Positions 14,348 through 22,192 of a DNA stretch of 39,513 nucleotides are shown piece by piece (positions within the stretch are counted from its first letter, which is position 1; every line of letters begins with the position of its first letter). The notes beneath the pieces were generated by a model that saw only the letters and a program-made list of their open reading frames with translations, searched no databases and was not told the DNA's origin. The stretch is from a virus, in the IMG/VR virus record IMGVR_UViG_3300043419_001109, positions 1 through 39,513 of that record; one strand, written 5' to 3'. The position numbers and the translations under genes are program-made.

Positions 14348-15001
14348 ATGCGTAAATCAAAACTAAACAACGAAGTTGAAGGCGAAGTAGGTGAAATGGC
14401 AATCCCACCATTTATGTTTATGCCACAGCCAGCGCAGGACGATGGTCCAAAGATGCGTAAGATTGGCCTTATTGGTGACGTAAATGAAGAAAAAACAAAT
14501 GATCTAATCTATGGCCTATATGCCCTAAAGGAAATGGGCAAGGTCGTAGAGGAAGCAAAGGGCAAGAAGAAGCAAAAGATCACGTATGATCCAATTGAAC
14601 TTATCATCAGTACCCACGGCGGTAGCGCAAGCGAAATGTTTGCAATCTATGATGTAATGCGTGATGTACGCGCCGATTGCCCAATCCAGACATTTGGTCT
14701 TGGTAAAGTTATGAGTGCTGGTGTACTCCTACTTGCTTCTGGCACAAAGGGCCAGCGTAAGATTGGAAAGAACTGCCGAGTTATGATGCATGCAGTTATT
14801 GCAGGCAACAGCGGCTCAATCCACAATCTACAAAACGAAATGGCTGAAGTCCTTGAGACGCAAAAGCGTTATATTGAAGCTCTACGCCAAGAAACAAAGA
14901 TGAGCGTAAAGAAAATTAATGAGTTTTTCAACCGCCATGTTGATATTTACCTATCAGCAGAGGAAGCGGTAAAGCTAGGTATTGCGGATATTGTAGTATA
15001 A
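14348..15001 (+). CDS. clpP: ClpP-type serine protease (S14 family)
   Basis: Self-compartmentalised serine protease fold. Ser123 lies in GLGKVMSAGVLLLASG, His148 in RVMMHAVIAG and Asp199 in VDIYLSAEEAVKLGIAD, matching the ClpP triad order and spacing. LIISTHGGSASEMFAIYD corresponds to the strand/GG loop before the active site. At 217 aa it is slightly longer than bacterial ClpP, with a Pro/Met-rich N-terminal extension (AIPPFMFMPQPAQ) in place of a processed propeptide. No Clp ATPase is in the window; it may pair with host ClpX/ClpA, or act alone as a head-maturation protease, since it lies among virion-like genes. The triad is sure, the role is not. Confidence 0.9.
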   Translation: MRKSKLNNEVEGEVGEMAIPPFMFMPQPAQDDGPKMRKIGLIGDVNEEKTNDLIYGLYALKEMGKVVEEAKGKKKQKITYDPIELIISTHGGSASEMFAIYDVMRDVRADCPIQTFGLGKVMSAGVLLLASGTKGQRKIGKNCRVMMHAVIAGNSGSIHNLQNEMAEVLETQKRYIEALRQETKMSVKKINEFFNRHVDIYLSAEEAVKLGIADIVV

Positions 15002-15014
15002 GGAACTTATATAA

Positions 15015-16895
15015 ATGAAAAAAGTAGATATTGGTGAGATTGTAAAACGCAGTCTCCATGAAGCTAAGAAGTCTCATGGCTTAATCCGCGAAGAGGAAGA
15101 AGAAACAACAGCAGCAGAAAAAATGGGATTAGGCAAGGAAGAATATCCGCCTTTTGACCCAGAAAAGCATATGCCCAATTTTGAAATTGCTGGCCTTTCT
15201 TGGGGTAAGGCAGACGAGGCAGAACACTCAGTTAATGAGCTAAATGCCTATATTGAATCAATCAGAGCTGGTAGTCAAGATTTTAAAGATTTTTTAAAAA
15301 ACTTTAATACTGCACTTGGAATGAATATTGGATCAGAGGGCGATCCATTGCCGCTTGATATTGAAGCAGATAATTTTAATCTGAGCCGTGTTGTTTCTGC
15401 CCTAACTCTTAGAAAGCTTATGGTTTCTATTGTTAGAAAAAATAAAGGCGGAGCAGCGGGAGATATTTGGGAAGGTTTATATGCACGTTTATTAGGCGGC
15501 AAGACAACAGATGCCGATAATCCAATTGAAGATATTTCTTTTGATCCGAAGCATGGAGCGCTTTTATCTTTAAAATTATTAACAGAAACTGATGCGAAGA
15601 TAAAAGGATCAAAATTAGAATTGGCGATGGCTCTTGCGAAACATAATGGAGGAGCCGGTAAACGTACAAAAATACCATTAAAGTATATTGTTGGTATAAA
15701 ACAAGGCAAAGAAGGAGATATTTTTAAAGTTAAATTTTTTTCATTTGAAATCACAAAAGAAAATTATTTTCAATGGATTTTTGGCAATCCAGACCCTGCT
15801 CCGAAGGAAATAAAAGATTTTATAGATCAAGTCTTAATTACGATTACTAATAAAGGCAAAGGTGCTGCGGGAAAAACATCGACAGCTGGTGATTCTGGTA
15901 ACGATCTTGACTTTCAAGACTTTCTAAAGATAGCTACAACGCCGGAGAAAGAGGAAGCATTCCAGCAAATTAATATCGCGCTCAGAACAATAGAAAATGA
16001 TCCAGTTTTACTAACTTTAGTAAAAGAAAAAACTGGCATGGAGTCCTTGACAAAAGAAGATTTTTATTCTAGTTTCTTATTTAAAGGATACTTCACTTCA
16101 ACTCCAGGTAAACCATCCAAGGGAGGAAAAGCAGCAAAACCAGAATTAAATAAGTTAATAAACTTGATACTTACTTCATTTTCAAGAATTTCATTAGCTG
16201 ACTATATTTCTGCTAGTGGAGGGAACCCCGCAGATCCTGCGCAACAAACTCAGTTTAGAGAAAAGCAGCGCAAAGATATGGAAGCACTAAAATCTTTGAT
16301 TCTATCGCTTGAGCTTCTAAATAAAGAATACCAAAAAGAACAAAAATTACATAGAGACGCTATGGCTGCACAAAGTACTCAGAAGCATGCCGCGGTAGTT
16401 TCTAGTACTAATATTAATCAAGCAATTGATGATTTTTGGAATAATCTATCTAATCTAGTAAGTAGAAATTTTCAGCTAGAGGGAGATGCAAGCCAATTTA
16501 AGTTTAGAGTAACGACTATTCTTAGCGGTTTTAATTTTATATCGGCAGATTATGGTTATCAACCAATTATTATAGACACAAAGGCAATGTTTATTTCAAG
16601 CCAAAAAATGGTCGCTAGCTTTAAAAAATATGCAGAGCCTATATACCGCGACAGATACTATATGGATATAGCATTACGAAAATATTTCGTTGATGATAAA
16701 CCACAAGGCATGATTGACTTTGAAAAAACATTAAAGCAATCAGAACAGGATATCAGTATATTACTAAATACTAGTAAAGACAGCGATGAAAAATATACAC
16801 AAGCTTCCAAGTTAGGCAAAAGCGAACAGCCAATTCAAGAAAATAAAAAAGTCTTTACAAGAAACTATATAGATGATATATTAGATGACCTTTAA
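15015..16895 (+). CDS. Large unknown protein with N-terminal leader (626 aa)
   Basis: The leader KKVDIGEIVKRSLHEAKKSHG ends in an acidic EEEEE patch, similar in position to other leader proteins here. The body is Lys- and Asn-rich, mainly helical (LSRVVSALTLRKLMVSIVRK, ALKSLILSLELLNKEYQKEQ), with an aromatic C-terminal part (YAEPIYRDRYYMDIALRKYF). No catalytic motif. The C-terminus RNYIDDILDDL is acidic. Codon use is more A/T-rich than in clpP and groEL on either side, hinting at a different origin. Virion or ejected protein is a guess from context. Confidence 0.6.
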   Translation: MKKVDIGEIVKRSLHEAKKSHGLIREEEEETTAAEKMGLGKEEYPPFDPEKHMPNFEIAGLSWGKADEAEHSVNELNAYIESIRAGSQDFKDFLKNFNTALGMNIGSEGDPLPLDIEADNFNLSRVVSALTLRKLMVSIVRKNKGGAAGDIWEGLYARLLGGKTTDADNPIEDISFDPKHGALLSLKLLTETDAKIKGSKLELAMALAKHNGGAGKRTKIPLKYIVGIKQGKEGDIFKVKFFSFEITKENYFQWIFGNPDPAPKEIKDFIDQVLITITNKGKGAAGKTSTAGDSGNDLDFQDFLKIATTPEKEEAFQQINIALRTIENDPVLLTLVKEKTGMESLTKEDFYSSFLFKGYFTSTPGKPSKGGKAAKPELNKLINLILTSFSRISLADYISASGGNPADPAQQTQFREKQRKDMEALKSLILSLELLNKEYQKEQKLHRDAMAAQSTQKHAAVVSSTNINQAIDDFWNNLSNLVSRNFQLEGDASQFKFRVTTILSGFNFISADYGYQPIIIDTKAMFISSQKMVASFKKYAEPIYRDRYYMDIALRKYFVDDKPQGMIDFEKTLKQSEQDISILLNTSKDSDEKYTQASKLGKSEQPIQENKKVFTRNYIDDILDDL

Positions 16896-16909
16896 TTATC
16901 GGAGGAATC

Positions 16910-18478
16910 GTGAAGGTATATAACAAAGAGCAAGACCTAAACAACAAAATTGTAAGTGGTGTACGTAAATTAAATGAAGCAGTAAGCACTACGCTTGGCC
17001 CAAAGGGTCGCAACGTGCTTATCCACGCAAAGGGGCAGAATCCCTTTGTAACAAAGGACGGCGTTACCGTTGCTGCAAATGTTGCACTTGAAGATCCATT
17101 TGAGAATGCTGGCGCACAGGTACTAAAACAGGTATCACTTAAGACCGTAGAGGACTGCGGAGACGGGACCACGACAAGTACCGTCCTTGCTTCTTCTATT
17201 CTTATTGGTTCACAAAAGTATATTGCCGCTGGCAGTAATCCTACAGATATCCGTAGGGGCATGGATAAGGCTTGCGAAGCGGTAATTCAAAAGATTGGCG
17301 AGCTTGCACGTCCTGTTGCTTCACTAGATGAAATTTCTAATATTGCAACAATTAGTGCAAATGGTGATACAAAGATTGGCACACTTATTGCAACTGCTAT
17401 TGATAAGGCTGGCGTAGACGGCGCAATCACAATCCAAGACGGGCATACTGCGGATACCAAGCTAGAAATCGTAGAAGGTTTCCAGATTGACGCAGGATAT
17501 CTATCAAAAGAGTTTATCACCGATGAACGCAAGGGTGCCATGCGTTATGATAACGCCCTTGTATTGGTAACCGATGAAGAGGTTAGCAGCGTTGAAGACC
17601 TGTTACCAATTCTTGAAGTTGTTGCACGCGAGAATAAACCATTTGTTATTGTAAGTGAAGGCGTTGAGGGCCAAGCCCTTGCTGCCCTTATTGCAAATGC
17701 AGTTCGCGGAACACTAAAGGTTGGTGCAATTAAGGCTCCGAAGTATGGCGAAGAGCGTAGGAATATCCTACGCGATCTAGCACTATCTGTTGGAGCAACG
17801 TATATTAGTCGCTCAAGCGGTAGGCAGCTACGAGAAGCAAAGCGTAGTGATCTTGGGTCGGTAAAGACAGTTGAGTGCTTAAAGAACTGGACTACCTTTG
17901 TAGGCGGAAAAGGTAACCCAGATGAGATCCTGAGCCGTATTGATTCTCTAAAAACTGAAATCTCTCAAACTGATGATCTATCCGACTGTAGATTAATCCA
18001 AGAAAGAATTACCCGACTCGCCAGCGGAGTTGCTATTATTAGTGTTGGCGGCGTAACCGACGTAGATATGACTGAGCGCAAGCACCGCATTGAGGACGCT
18101 CTCTCTGCGGTCAAGAGCGCACAGGCCGAAGGAGTTTTACCTGGTGGTGGTGTCGCTTTACTAAGGGCATCGCGTATGGTGTCGGTAGAAGGCAGCAACC
18201 CAGATGAGCAGTTTGGTATTAATATTATTCTTGAATCATGTGAACAACCAATCCGTACAATCCTACAGAACTGTGGTTTAAAGTCTGATATTATCGTAGA
18301 GAAGGTTTGCTCAAGTGAAGCTGTCTGGACCGGCTATGACTTTATGACAGGAGGTCTAAAAAACTTTGACGATTCGGGCATTTTAGACCCTGCTAAAGTT
18401 ACACGTTGTGCGCTCCTAAATGCAGTATCCGCAGCATCAACTTTGATGACAACTTCTTATGCAATTATTGATATTTAA
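16910..18478 (+). CDS. groL: GroEL-type group I chaperonin
   Basis: ATP-driven folding chamber subunit, 522 aa. GTG start with GGAGGAATC upstream. Equatorial motifs are TLGPKGRNV, VTKDGVTVA and AGDGTTT-equivalent CGDGTTTSTVLA (Asp85), with GGGVALLRA and ILDPAKVTRCAL near the C-terminus. Apical substrate-site residues are largely kept (LLPILEVV, GQALAALIANAVRG), but YLSKEFI has Glu where E. coli has Tyr203. The Gly-Met tail is absent; it stops at TSYAIIDI. No GroES-like gene is in the window, so it may use the host co-chaperonin, an unseen phage one, or work alone as reported for some large phages. Probably assists capsid or protease folding. Confidence 0.93.
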   Translation: MKVYNKEQDLNNKIVSGVRKLNEAVSTTLGPKGRNVLIHAKGQNPFVTKDGVTVAANVALEDPFENAGAQVLKQVSLKTVEDCGDGTTTSTVLASSILIGSQKYIAAGSNPTDIRRGMDKACEAVIQKIGELARPVASLDEISNIATISANGDTKIGTLIATAIDKAGVDGAITIQDGHTADTKLEIVEGFQIDAGYLSKEFITDERKGAMRYDNALVLVTDEEVSSVEDLLPILEVVARENKPFVIVSEGVEGQALAALIANAVRGTLKVGAIKAPKYGEERRNILRDLALSVGATYISRSSGRQLREAKRSDLGSVKTVECLKNWTTFVGGKGNPDEILSRIDSLKTEISQTDDLSDCRLIQERITRLASGVAIISVGGVTDVDMTERKHRIEDALSAVKSAQAEGVLPGGGVALLRASRMVSVEGSNPDEQFGINIILESCEQPIRTILQNCGLKSDIIVEKVCSSEAVWTGYDFMTGGLKNFDDSGILDPAKVTRCALLNAVSAASTLMTTSYAIIDI

Positions 18479-18494
18479 TACTAATTATTAGTAT
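18478..18494. promoter_or_regulatory. Short perfect inverted repeat after groL
   Basis: ATACTAAT-T-ATTAGTAT spans the groL stop region and ends 17 bases before the next ATG. It may be an operator half-site pair or a weak hairpin; no T-run follows. Confidence 0.35.
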
Positions 18495-18511
18495 GGATTG
18501 GAGGTGATAAA

Positions 18512-18829
18512 ATGGCAGACGAGAACGCGTTTAAAGAGCTTGGTTTAATGATAACTGAACTTAAATTAAGCACTGAAAGAATGTCAAGCAGGCTTGAACA
18601 GACTTGTGATAGTATTGAGCGTCTTGAAGAAAGCATTAAACGCGTTGATGCTGCTGTTTCTTCACAAGAAAGAAGAGTAATAATTCTTGAAGAAGCCGTA
18701 CCTGATAACTTAATTGCCGACCTTGCACTTATCAAGGATGCCCAAGAGACTCAAAAAAAAATTCTGTGGGCTGTAATTGGTGCAATAGTTGTTACATGGG
18801 CCAAGCAAGTTCTCTCTTTACTACCGTAG
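18512..18829 (+). CDS. XhlA-like coiled-coil membrane protein, possible holin
   Basis: Residues ~8-75 form a long coiled coil (LMITELKLSTERMSSRLEQT, IERLEESIKRVDAAVSSQER). After a short linker (LIKDAQETQKK) a single membrane helix ILWAVIGAIVVTWAKQVLSLL ends the protein. This layout, with QKKILWAVIGAI at the junction, is that of XhlA-type holin-associated proteins. It would anchor in the inner membrane with the coiled coil in the cytosol. Alternatives: any tail-anchored phage protein. Strong GGAGGTG ribosome site; a terminator follows. Confidence 0.65.
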   Translation: MADENAFKELGLMITELKLSTERMSSRLEQTCDSIERLEESIKRVDAAVSSQERRVIILEEAVPDNLIADLALIKDAQETQKKILWAVIGAIVVTWAKQVLSLLP

Positions 18830-18847
18830 TCTGTTGTGCTAAACTAG

Positions 18848-18883
18848 GCTCCTAACGGGTTGATCTCGTTAGGAGCTTTTTTT
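18848..18883 (+). terminator. Rho-independent terminator
   Basis: Ten-base stem GCTCCTAACG / CGTTAGGAGC, loop GGTTGATCT, then seven T. Ends the groL-XhlA-like unit. Confidence 0.92.
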
Positions 18884-18896
18884 ATTGGAGGCATAT

Positions 18897-19196
18897 ATGA
18901 ACGTAAAGATTAGTTATACCGTCCCTTTTGATGAGATTCCTGCTCACCTCCGACTCGTACTTGCCGATGCAAGTCTCAAGCTTAATGAACTTGGAGGACT
19001 TCTTGGACACGTTGGGAAGGAAATGATGAGTGATCCTCTTGCTGTACGTCGCCTTGACGATATTCGCAAGGGTCTTGCCTCTGTTGACTTCCTGCTCCAA
19101 GACTGCTATAGTATCCATACTGGCTACGTGGCACAGAAAATGCAAGCAAATCCGCGTGACGACACGGAAGAGGAGCAGGATGTCCCGTTATCATGA
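18897..19196 (+). CDS. Hypothetical helical protein (99 aa)
   Basis: ATG with GGAGG seven bases upstream, just after a terminator. Sequence ISYTVPFDEIPAHLRLVLAD then LNELGGLLGHVGKEM suggests two or three helices; a later segment VRRLDDIRKGLASVDFLLQD continues the pattern. No family recognised. Overlaps the next gene by 17 bases. Confidence 0.65.
   Translation: MNVKISYTVPFDEIPAHLRLVLADASLKLNELGGLLGHVGKEMMSDPLAVRRLDDIRKGLASVDFLLQDCYSIHTGYVAQKMQANPRDDTEEEQDVPLS
19084..19112 (+). promoter_or_regulatory. Candidate intragenic sigma70 promoter
   Basis: TTGACT, 17 bases, TATAGT, located 68 bases before the ATG at 19180. The -10 is identical to that at 32868. It is intragenic, so moderate confidence only. 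Confidence 0.4.
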
Positions 19197-19401
19197 AGTG
19201 GGAGATTTAGTCCGTATTCCACAATGCAGACTAATGTCAGAACATGCTATTAAATACATACAAAAACCAACACCTGCTATATTACTTGGCAAGGCAAAGG
19301 ATTTAATGCCAAATGCATCTTGGCGTGATGATGATTGTGCTGTCTTAATTGACGGCGAAACATGGGTAGTAGACGAACTATTTATTCAAGAATGGAGATA
19401 A
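19180..19401 (+). CDS. EVGDLV-family small protein (73 aa), isolated copy
   Basis: The start is fixed by GAGGAGCAGG upstream and by the motif position. HEVGDLVRIPQ at residues 5-15 matches the array family at 30549-37960. A strand PAILLGKAKDL and an end CAVLIDGETWVVDELFIQEW follow, which read like an SH3-type barrel closing strand. It lacks the C-terminal KVA. Isolated from the array by more than 9 kb, so it marks the family as dispersed as well as tandem. Confidence 0.7.
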   Translation: MSRYHEVGDLVRIPQCRLMSEHAIKYIQKPTPAILLGKAKDLMPNASWRDDDCAVLIDGETWVVDELFIQEWR

Positions 19402-19403
19402 AA

Positions 19404-19685
19404 ATGTTGATCAGACTAACAGAAGCGTACCAGATTCCAAGTTCAGTAAATTACGGCCTACGGGAAATTAGTGTTAACCCAGCCAATGTAGTAGCAATTC
19501 GTGCAGAAGACAGTGCAAGACAGGCTCTTGTAGAGGGGCGTATGCCAGAAGGTATCAGTCAATCGGCACACTTTAGCCGTGTATATCTAAATACTGGCGG
19601 TAATGGTCTAAACGTCCTTGTTGTTGGCGACCAGTCTACTCTGGAGAAGAAGTTTTCAAGCAGCAAACAACTACTAAGGGACTAA
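19404..19685 (+). CDS. Hypothetical FlbD-like small protein (93 aa)
   Basis: ATG with GGAGATAAAA upstream. LIRLTEAY at the start and REISVNPANVVAIRAED form the pattern 'I-x-LT ... NP-x-x-V' seen in FlbD-like proteins and common phage homologues; AHFSRVYLNTGGNGLNVLVV continues as strands. The FlbD link is by pattern only. Probably a small beta protein of unknown role. Confidence 0.6.
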   Translation: MLIRLTEAYQIPSSVNYGLREISVNPANVVAIRAEDSARQALVEGRMPEGISQSAHFSRVYLNTGGNGLNVLVVGDQSTLEKKFSSSKQLLRD

Positions 19686-19688
19686 AAT

Positions 19689-20072
19689 ATGAGCGATAAC
19701 GATCTTAGCGGATATTATGTAATTAAGCCAGACAATCTTATAACTCTCACAAAGAACATTAATCAGAAATATTATATTTCTTGTGATATTATTCAAGAAG
19801 CCGTTATCTCTACGCAAATTGAAGAGTGGGAGCAAAATAATTTTTATAGACTAATGAGTTATTATACTTCCCTACGGAATGTAATGAATGTTCTAGATGA
19901 AATTATTAATAAACCGTCTAAAGAATCGTTACGTTTAACAAAAAAACATAAAATTGATGGTATCTTGGTTGAAGAACCTACCTTACAGAAGTTAAATGCT
20001 TCCCTGCTTATTGCAGAATCAGTTGAAGCAGAACTAGAAATTGATCAAAAAAGATCAGCAATCGTACACTAG
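19689..20072 (+). CDS. Hypothetical protein (127 aa)
   Basis: Mostly helical (IIQEAVISTQIEEWEQNNFY, LRNVMNVLDEIINKP) with a strand-like start (YYVIKPDNLITL). Weak ribosome site (AAGGGACTAAA). No family recognised; it ends just before a strong promoter. Confidence 0.6.
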   Translation: MSDNDLSGYYVIKPDNLITLTKNINQKYYISCDIIQEAVISTQIEEWEQNNFYRLMSYYTSLRNVMNVLDEIINKPSKESLRLTKKHKIDGILVEEPTLQKLNASLLIAESVEAELEIDQKRSAIVH

Positions 20073-20076
20073 GCTC

Positions 20077-20106
20077 TTGACAAAAAGAAAAGGCTGCATA
20101 TATTAT
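20077..20106 (+). promoter_or_regulatory. Sigma70 promoter upstream of hsp20
   Basis: TTGACA with TATATT (spacer 16) or TATTAT (spacer 18) just behind the preceding stop and about 50 bases before the Hsp20 ATG. Preceded by CTC as at 32842. Confidence 0.65.
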
Positions 20107-20151
20107 AGGCATGATCGCGGGAAGCACCCGCCTAACACAAAGGAGAATATC

Positions 20152-20535
20152 ATGACTGCATCACAAATTGATCAACTAATCGCTGACGCTCTAGGTGTGC
20201 CGGTATCCGGCCTACAGTGGCAAAATGCACGCCCAGCAGTTAGCAATGCCCATCTTCGCTCAACCGAGGAAGAGTATACTATTTCATATGTAATTCCAGG
20301 AATTAAGCGTGAAGAGGTATCTGTTTCAACAGAAAATAACGTTCTAACTGTTTCTGTTGATGCCCCAACTGCTCCGCACTTTGCTAAGGACTATGCCAAG
20401 TTTACGAGAACTTATAATCTATCAGCAGATGCGGGGCTTGATAGCATCAATGCTACCCATGCAGACGGCGTACTTACAGTAACCATTCCAAGGGTAAAGC
20501 CAAAGAAGAAGATTCGCACAGTATCTATTAACTAA
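20152..20535 (+). CDS. Small heat-shock protein (Hsp20/alpha-crystallin)
   Basis: ATP-independent holdase. The crystallin domain runs from about residue 30: EEEYTISYVIPGIKREEVSV, NNVLTVSVDA, and the signature ADGVLTVTIPRVKPKK (A-x-GVL-T-x-P). The C-terminal tail RTVSIN is short and lacks a clear I-x-I oligomer motif, though VSI is close. Strong AAGGAG site and its own promoter and terminator: a monocistronic unit. Likely protects aggregation-prone virion proteins together with the GroEL-type chaperonin. Confidence 0.92.
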   Translation: MTASQIDQLIADALGVPVSGLQWQNARPAVSNAHLRSTEEEYTISYVIPGIKREEVSVSTENNVLTVSVDAPTAPHFAKDYAKFTRTYNLSADAGLDSINATHADGVLTVTIPRVKPKKKIRTVSIN

Positions 20536-20558
20536 TAGTCTGTAGGGCATAAATAGTG

Positions 20559-20595
20559 AAAAGGGCGGGTAAAATCCCGCCCTTTTCCGTTTTTA
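20559..20595 (+). terminator. Rho-independent terminator
   Basis: Eleven-base stem AAAAGGGCGGG / CCCGCCCTTTT, loop TAAAAT, then CCGTTTTTA. It is flanked by ATAAATAGT upstream and ACTATTTAT downstream, which are complementary to each other. Confidence 0.9.
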
Positions 20596-20609
20596 TAACT
20601 ATTTATAGC

Positions 20610-20978
20610 ATGAAACTCGTATTAAAAGAAATAGATGGTGGCCTTACGTCGGTTGAAGCACCAGTACCAAATAGATATTCTGCCATGGGTCTTGAGGAAG
20701 ACGACTGTTCATGCACTTGCCCCCAGTGCCATAAGCCAATAGAACCAGATAGCGATGGCGAAATTGAAGGCGACGAGATTGAATTATCTCCGCAAATATT
20801 GGCTGGAATATTAAGCGGCAAAACTAAGCTAGTTGTTTTTGAAAAAAAGCAAAAAAAGAAGAAACGCGACCGTTGCACAACAATGGCGGCAAGTAAGTTT
20901 GATCCATTCCCTTCCTATAATGCTGCTGCGGCAATATCACGCTGCCGTAAAGGTGAAATCTGGAAAAAGAAAAAATAA
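20610..20978 (+). CDS. MKLVLKE-leader protein with Cys cluster (122 aa)
   Basis: The ATG follows CTATTTATAGC with no Shine-Dalgarno, so initiation may be unusual. The start MKLVLKE matches those at 3986 and 20980. Cysteines C33, C35, C37 and C40 (CSCTCPQC) suggest metal binding. An acidic middle (EIEGDEIELS) and a long Lys/Arg run (KKQKKKKRDR) precede a tail with DPFPSYNAAAAI. Function unknown; virion-linked by context. Confidence 0.6.
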   Translation: MKLVLKEIDGGLTSVEAPVPNRYSAMGLEEDDCSCTCPQCHKPIEPDSDGEIEGDEIELSPQILAGILSGKTKLVVFEKKQKKKKRDRCTTMAASKFDPFPSYNAAAAISRCRKGEIWKKKK

Positions 20979-20979
20979 T

Positions 20980-21369
20980 ATGAAACTAGTAATCAAAGAA
21001 AAAACCTGTGAGCAAATCGCAGAAGAAGAATTAGGTGAAGGTACTGCCACTCTTGATAATGGTGACGCTGTTTGCGAAGCATGCTTATATGAAGCACTAA
21101 CTTGTGGTTGCCCAGATCTATTAGGCGAAGCAAAATACCAAGGACGCTCCGTCTCTCTAAATAAACCAATGAAGGGCGATGTAAAGAAATTTAAAGTCTA
21201 TGTTCGCAACCCCTCTACTGGGAATATCAAAAAAGTTAACTTTGGTGATAAGACTATGAGAATAAAGAAGAGCAACCCAAAGCGTCGTAAAAGCTTTCGT
21301 GCAAGACATAACTGTGCAAATCCTGGACCAAAAACAAAAGCTCGTTATTGGTCTTGCAAAAAGTGGTAA
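20980..21369 (+). CDS. Conserved phage protein with SFRARHNC basic domain (129 aa)
   Basis: Starts MKLVIKEKTCEQIAEEELGE, a leader like its neighbours. The C-terminal ~70 residues (SLNKPMKGDVKKFKVYV, MRIKKSNPKRRKSFRARH, NPGPKTKARYWSCKKW) form a very basic domain that I recall as widespread in environmental tailed phages, without known function. Cysteines C34, C37, C43 and C45 (CEACLYEALTCGC) and the last two could bind metal. No ribosome site beyond A-rich sequence after the upstream stop. Confidence 0.65.
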   Translation: MKLVIKEKTCEQIAEEELGEGTATLDNGDAVCEACLYEALTCGCPDLLGEAKYQGRSVSLNKPMKGDVKKFKVYVRNPSTGNIKKVNFGDKTMRIKKSNPKRRKSFRARHNCANPGPKTKARYWSCKKW

Positions 21370-21434
21370 CATACTATGGCGGCGATGTGATAGACTATAA
21401 CAGACTGTTTTGGACTTTTTAAGCGAGATAATAT

Positions 21435-21758
21435 ATGGGTTACAGGCTGGTGTTTATTGATAAAAAAGAAATAGAGAAAGGCGAAAGTGAAGAGGCTGGT
21501 GAACACGGCTTCCCACCCGAGGTAGCTCACAAGACCGCACTTGATCATTTAACCAAAAAAGATACACACTACTATTCTATATTACAGAAACTAGGATTAG
21601 AAGAAGCAGTAGTAGAAGAATTAAAAGAGTGGATAGATTCTATCTTTACAAAAGACAAAGTTGGTGGTAGAATGGGCCGTGCTAGAAAAGAACTAAAGAA
21701 GGTAAAAGGCTGGGCAACTGTTAATGGCGATACAGGTTTGTCTGGTGGTCAAAAATAA
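21435..21758 (+). CDS. Hypothetical protein with DHL-x-YYS motif (107 aa)
   Basis: Segment VAHKTALDHLTKKDTHYYSI with LQKLGLEEA resembles a small helical module common in phage and bacterial hypothetical proteins (DUF5661-like by pattern). N-terminus GYRLVFIDKKEIEKGESEEA looks like another short leader. A lysine-rich helix (GRARKELKKVKGW) and Gly-rich tail follow. Role unknown. Confidence 0.55.
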   Translation: MGYRLVFIDKKEIEKGESEEAGEHGFPPEVAHKTALDHLTKKDTHYYSILQKLGLEEAVVEELKEWIDSIFTKDKVGGRMGRARKELKKVKGWATVNGDTGLSGGQK

Positions 21759-21817
21759 ATAAAATTTGTTGGTAGTAGGCGGCGATACCTACTATTTACG
21801 TTTTGAGGACAATAAAT

Positions 21818-22192
21818 ATGAAGATTGCAAAAGATAGACTAAAGCAGCTTATCAAGGAAGAACTATCACTTGAAGGTCACGGCGAAGCAGACGGTAGTAT
21901 GGCTCAGCAAAATCTATGGAAGATCTGTGAATATGCAGAGAAGCTAAAGGGGATCATATCCAGCGATCAAGATCTTGAACCATGGGTTGAAGAAAAGATT
22001 GCAGTTGCTGCATATATCATGGACAGCGTTGGTCACTATATGGAATTTGAAGCAGAAGGTGGCGGCGAAGAAGAATATAGCGAAGAGCCACCATCAGAAG
22101 AATTTGGCGATGATGAAGAAGGTTTTGACGACGAAGAAGATATTGAATTTGAACTTCACGAAGAACTAGAAGAAGGACAAGAGGAAGAATAA
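21818..22192 (+). CDS. Leader-bearing acidic phage protein (124 aa)
   Basis: The leader MKIAKDRLKQLIKEELSLEG is nearly the same as that at 24196 (MKITKSQLKQLVMEEL). A helical domain follows (LWKICEYAEKLKGIISSDQD, EPWVEEKIAVAAYIMDSVGH) of a kind I have often seen in marine tailed phages. The last 40 residues are almost all Glu/Asp. ATG is chosen for TTGAGGAC upstream and the leader match. Stop overlaps the next ATG. Confidence 0.65.
   Translation: MKIAKDRLKQLIKEELSLEGHGEADGSMAQQNLWKICEYAEKLKGIISSDQDLEPWVEEKIAVAAYIMDSVGHYMEFEAEGGGEEEYSEEPPSEEFGDDEEGFDDEEDIEFELHEELEEGQEEE

Noticed and set aside
16910-18829. The gene after groL as GroES
   Set aside because: It is a coiled coil with a terminal membrane helix and has no GroES mobile loop or barrel motifs.
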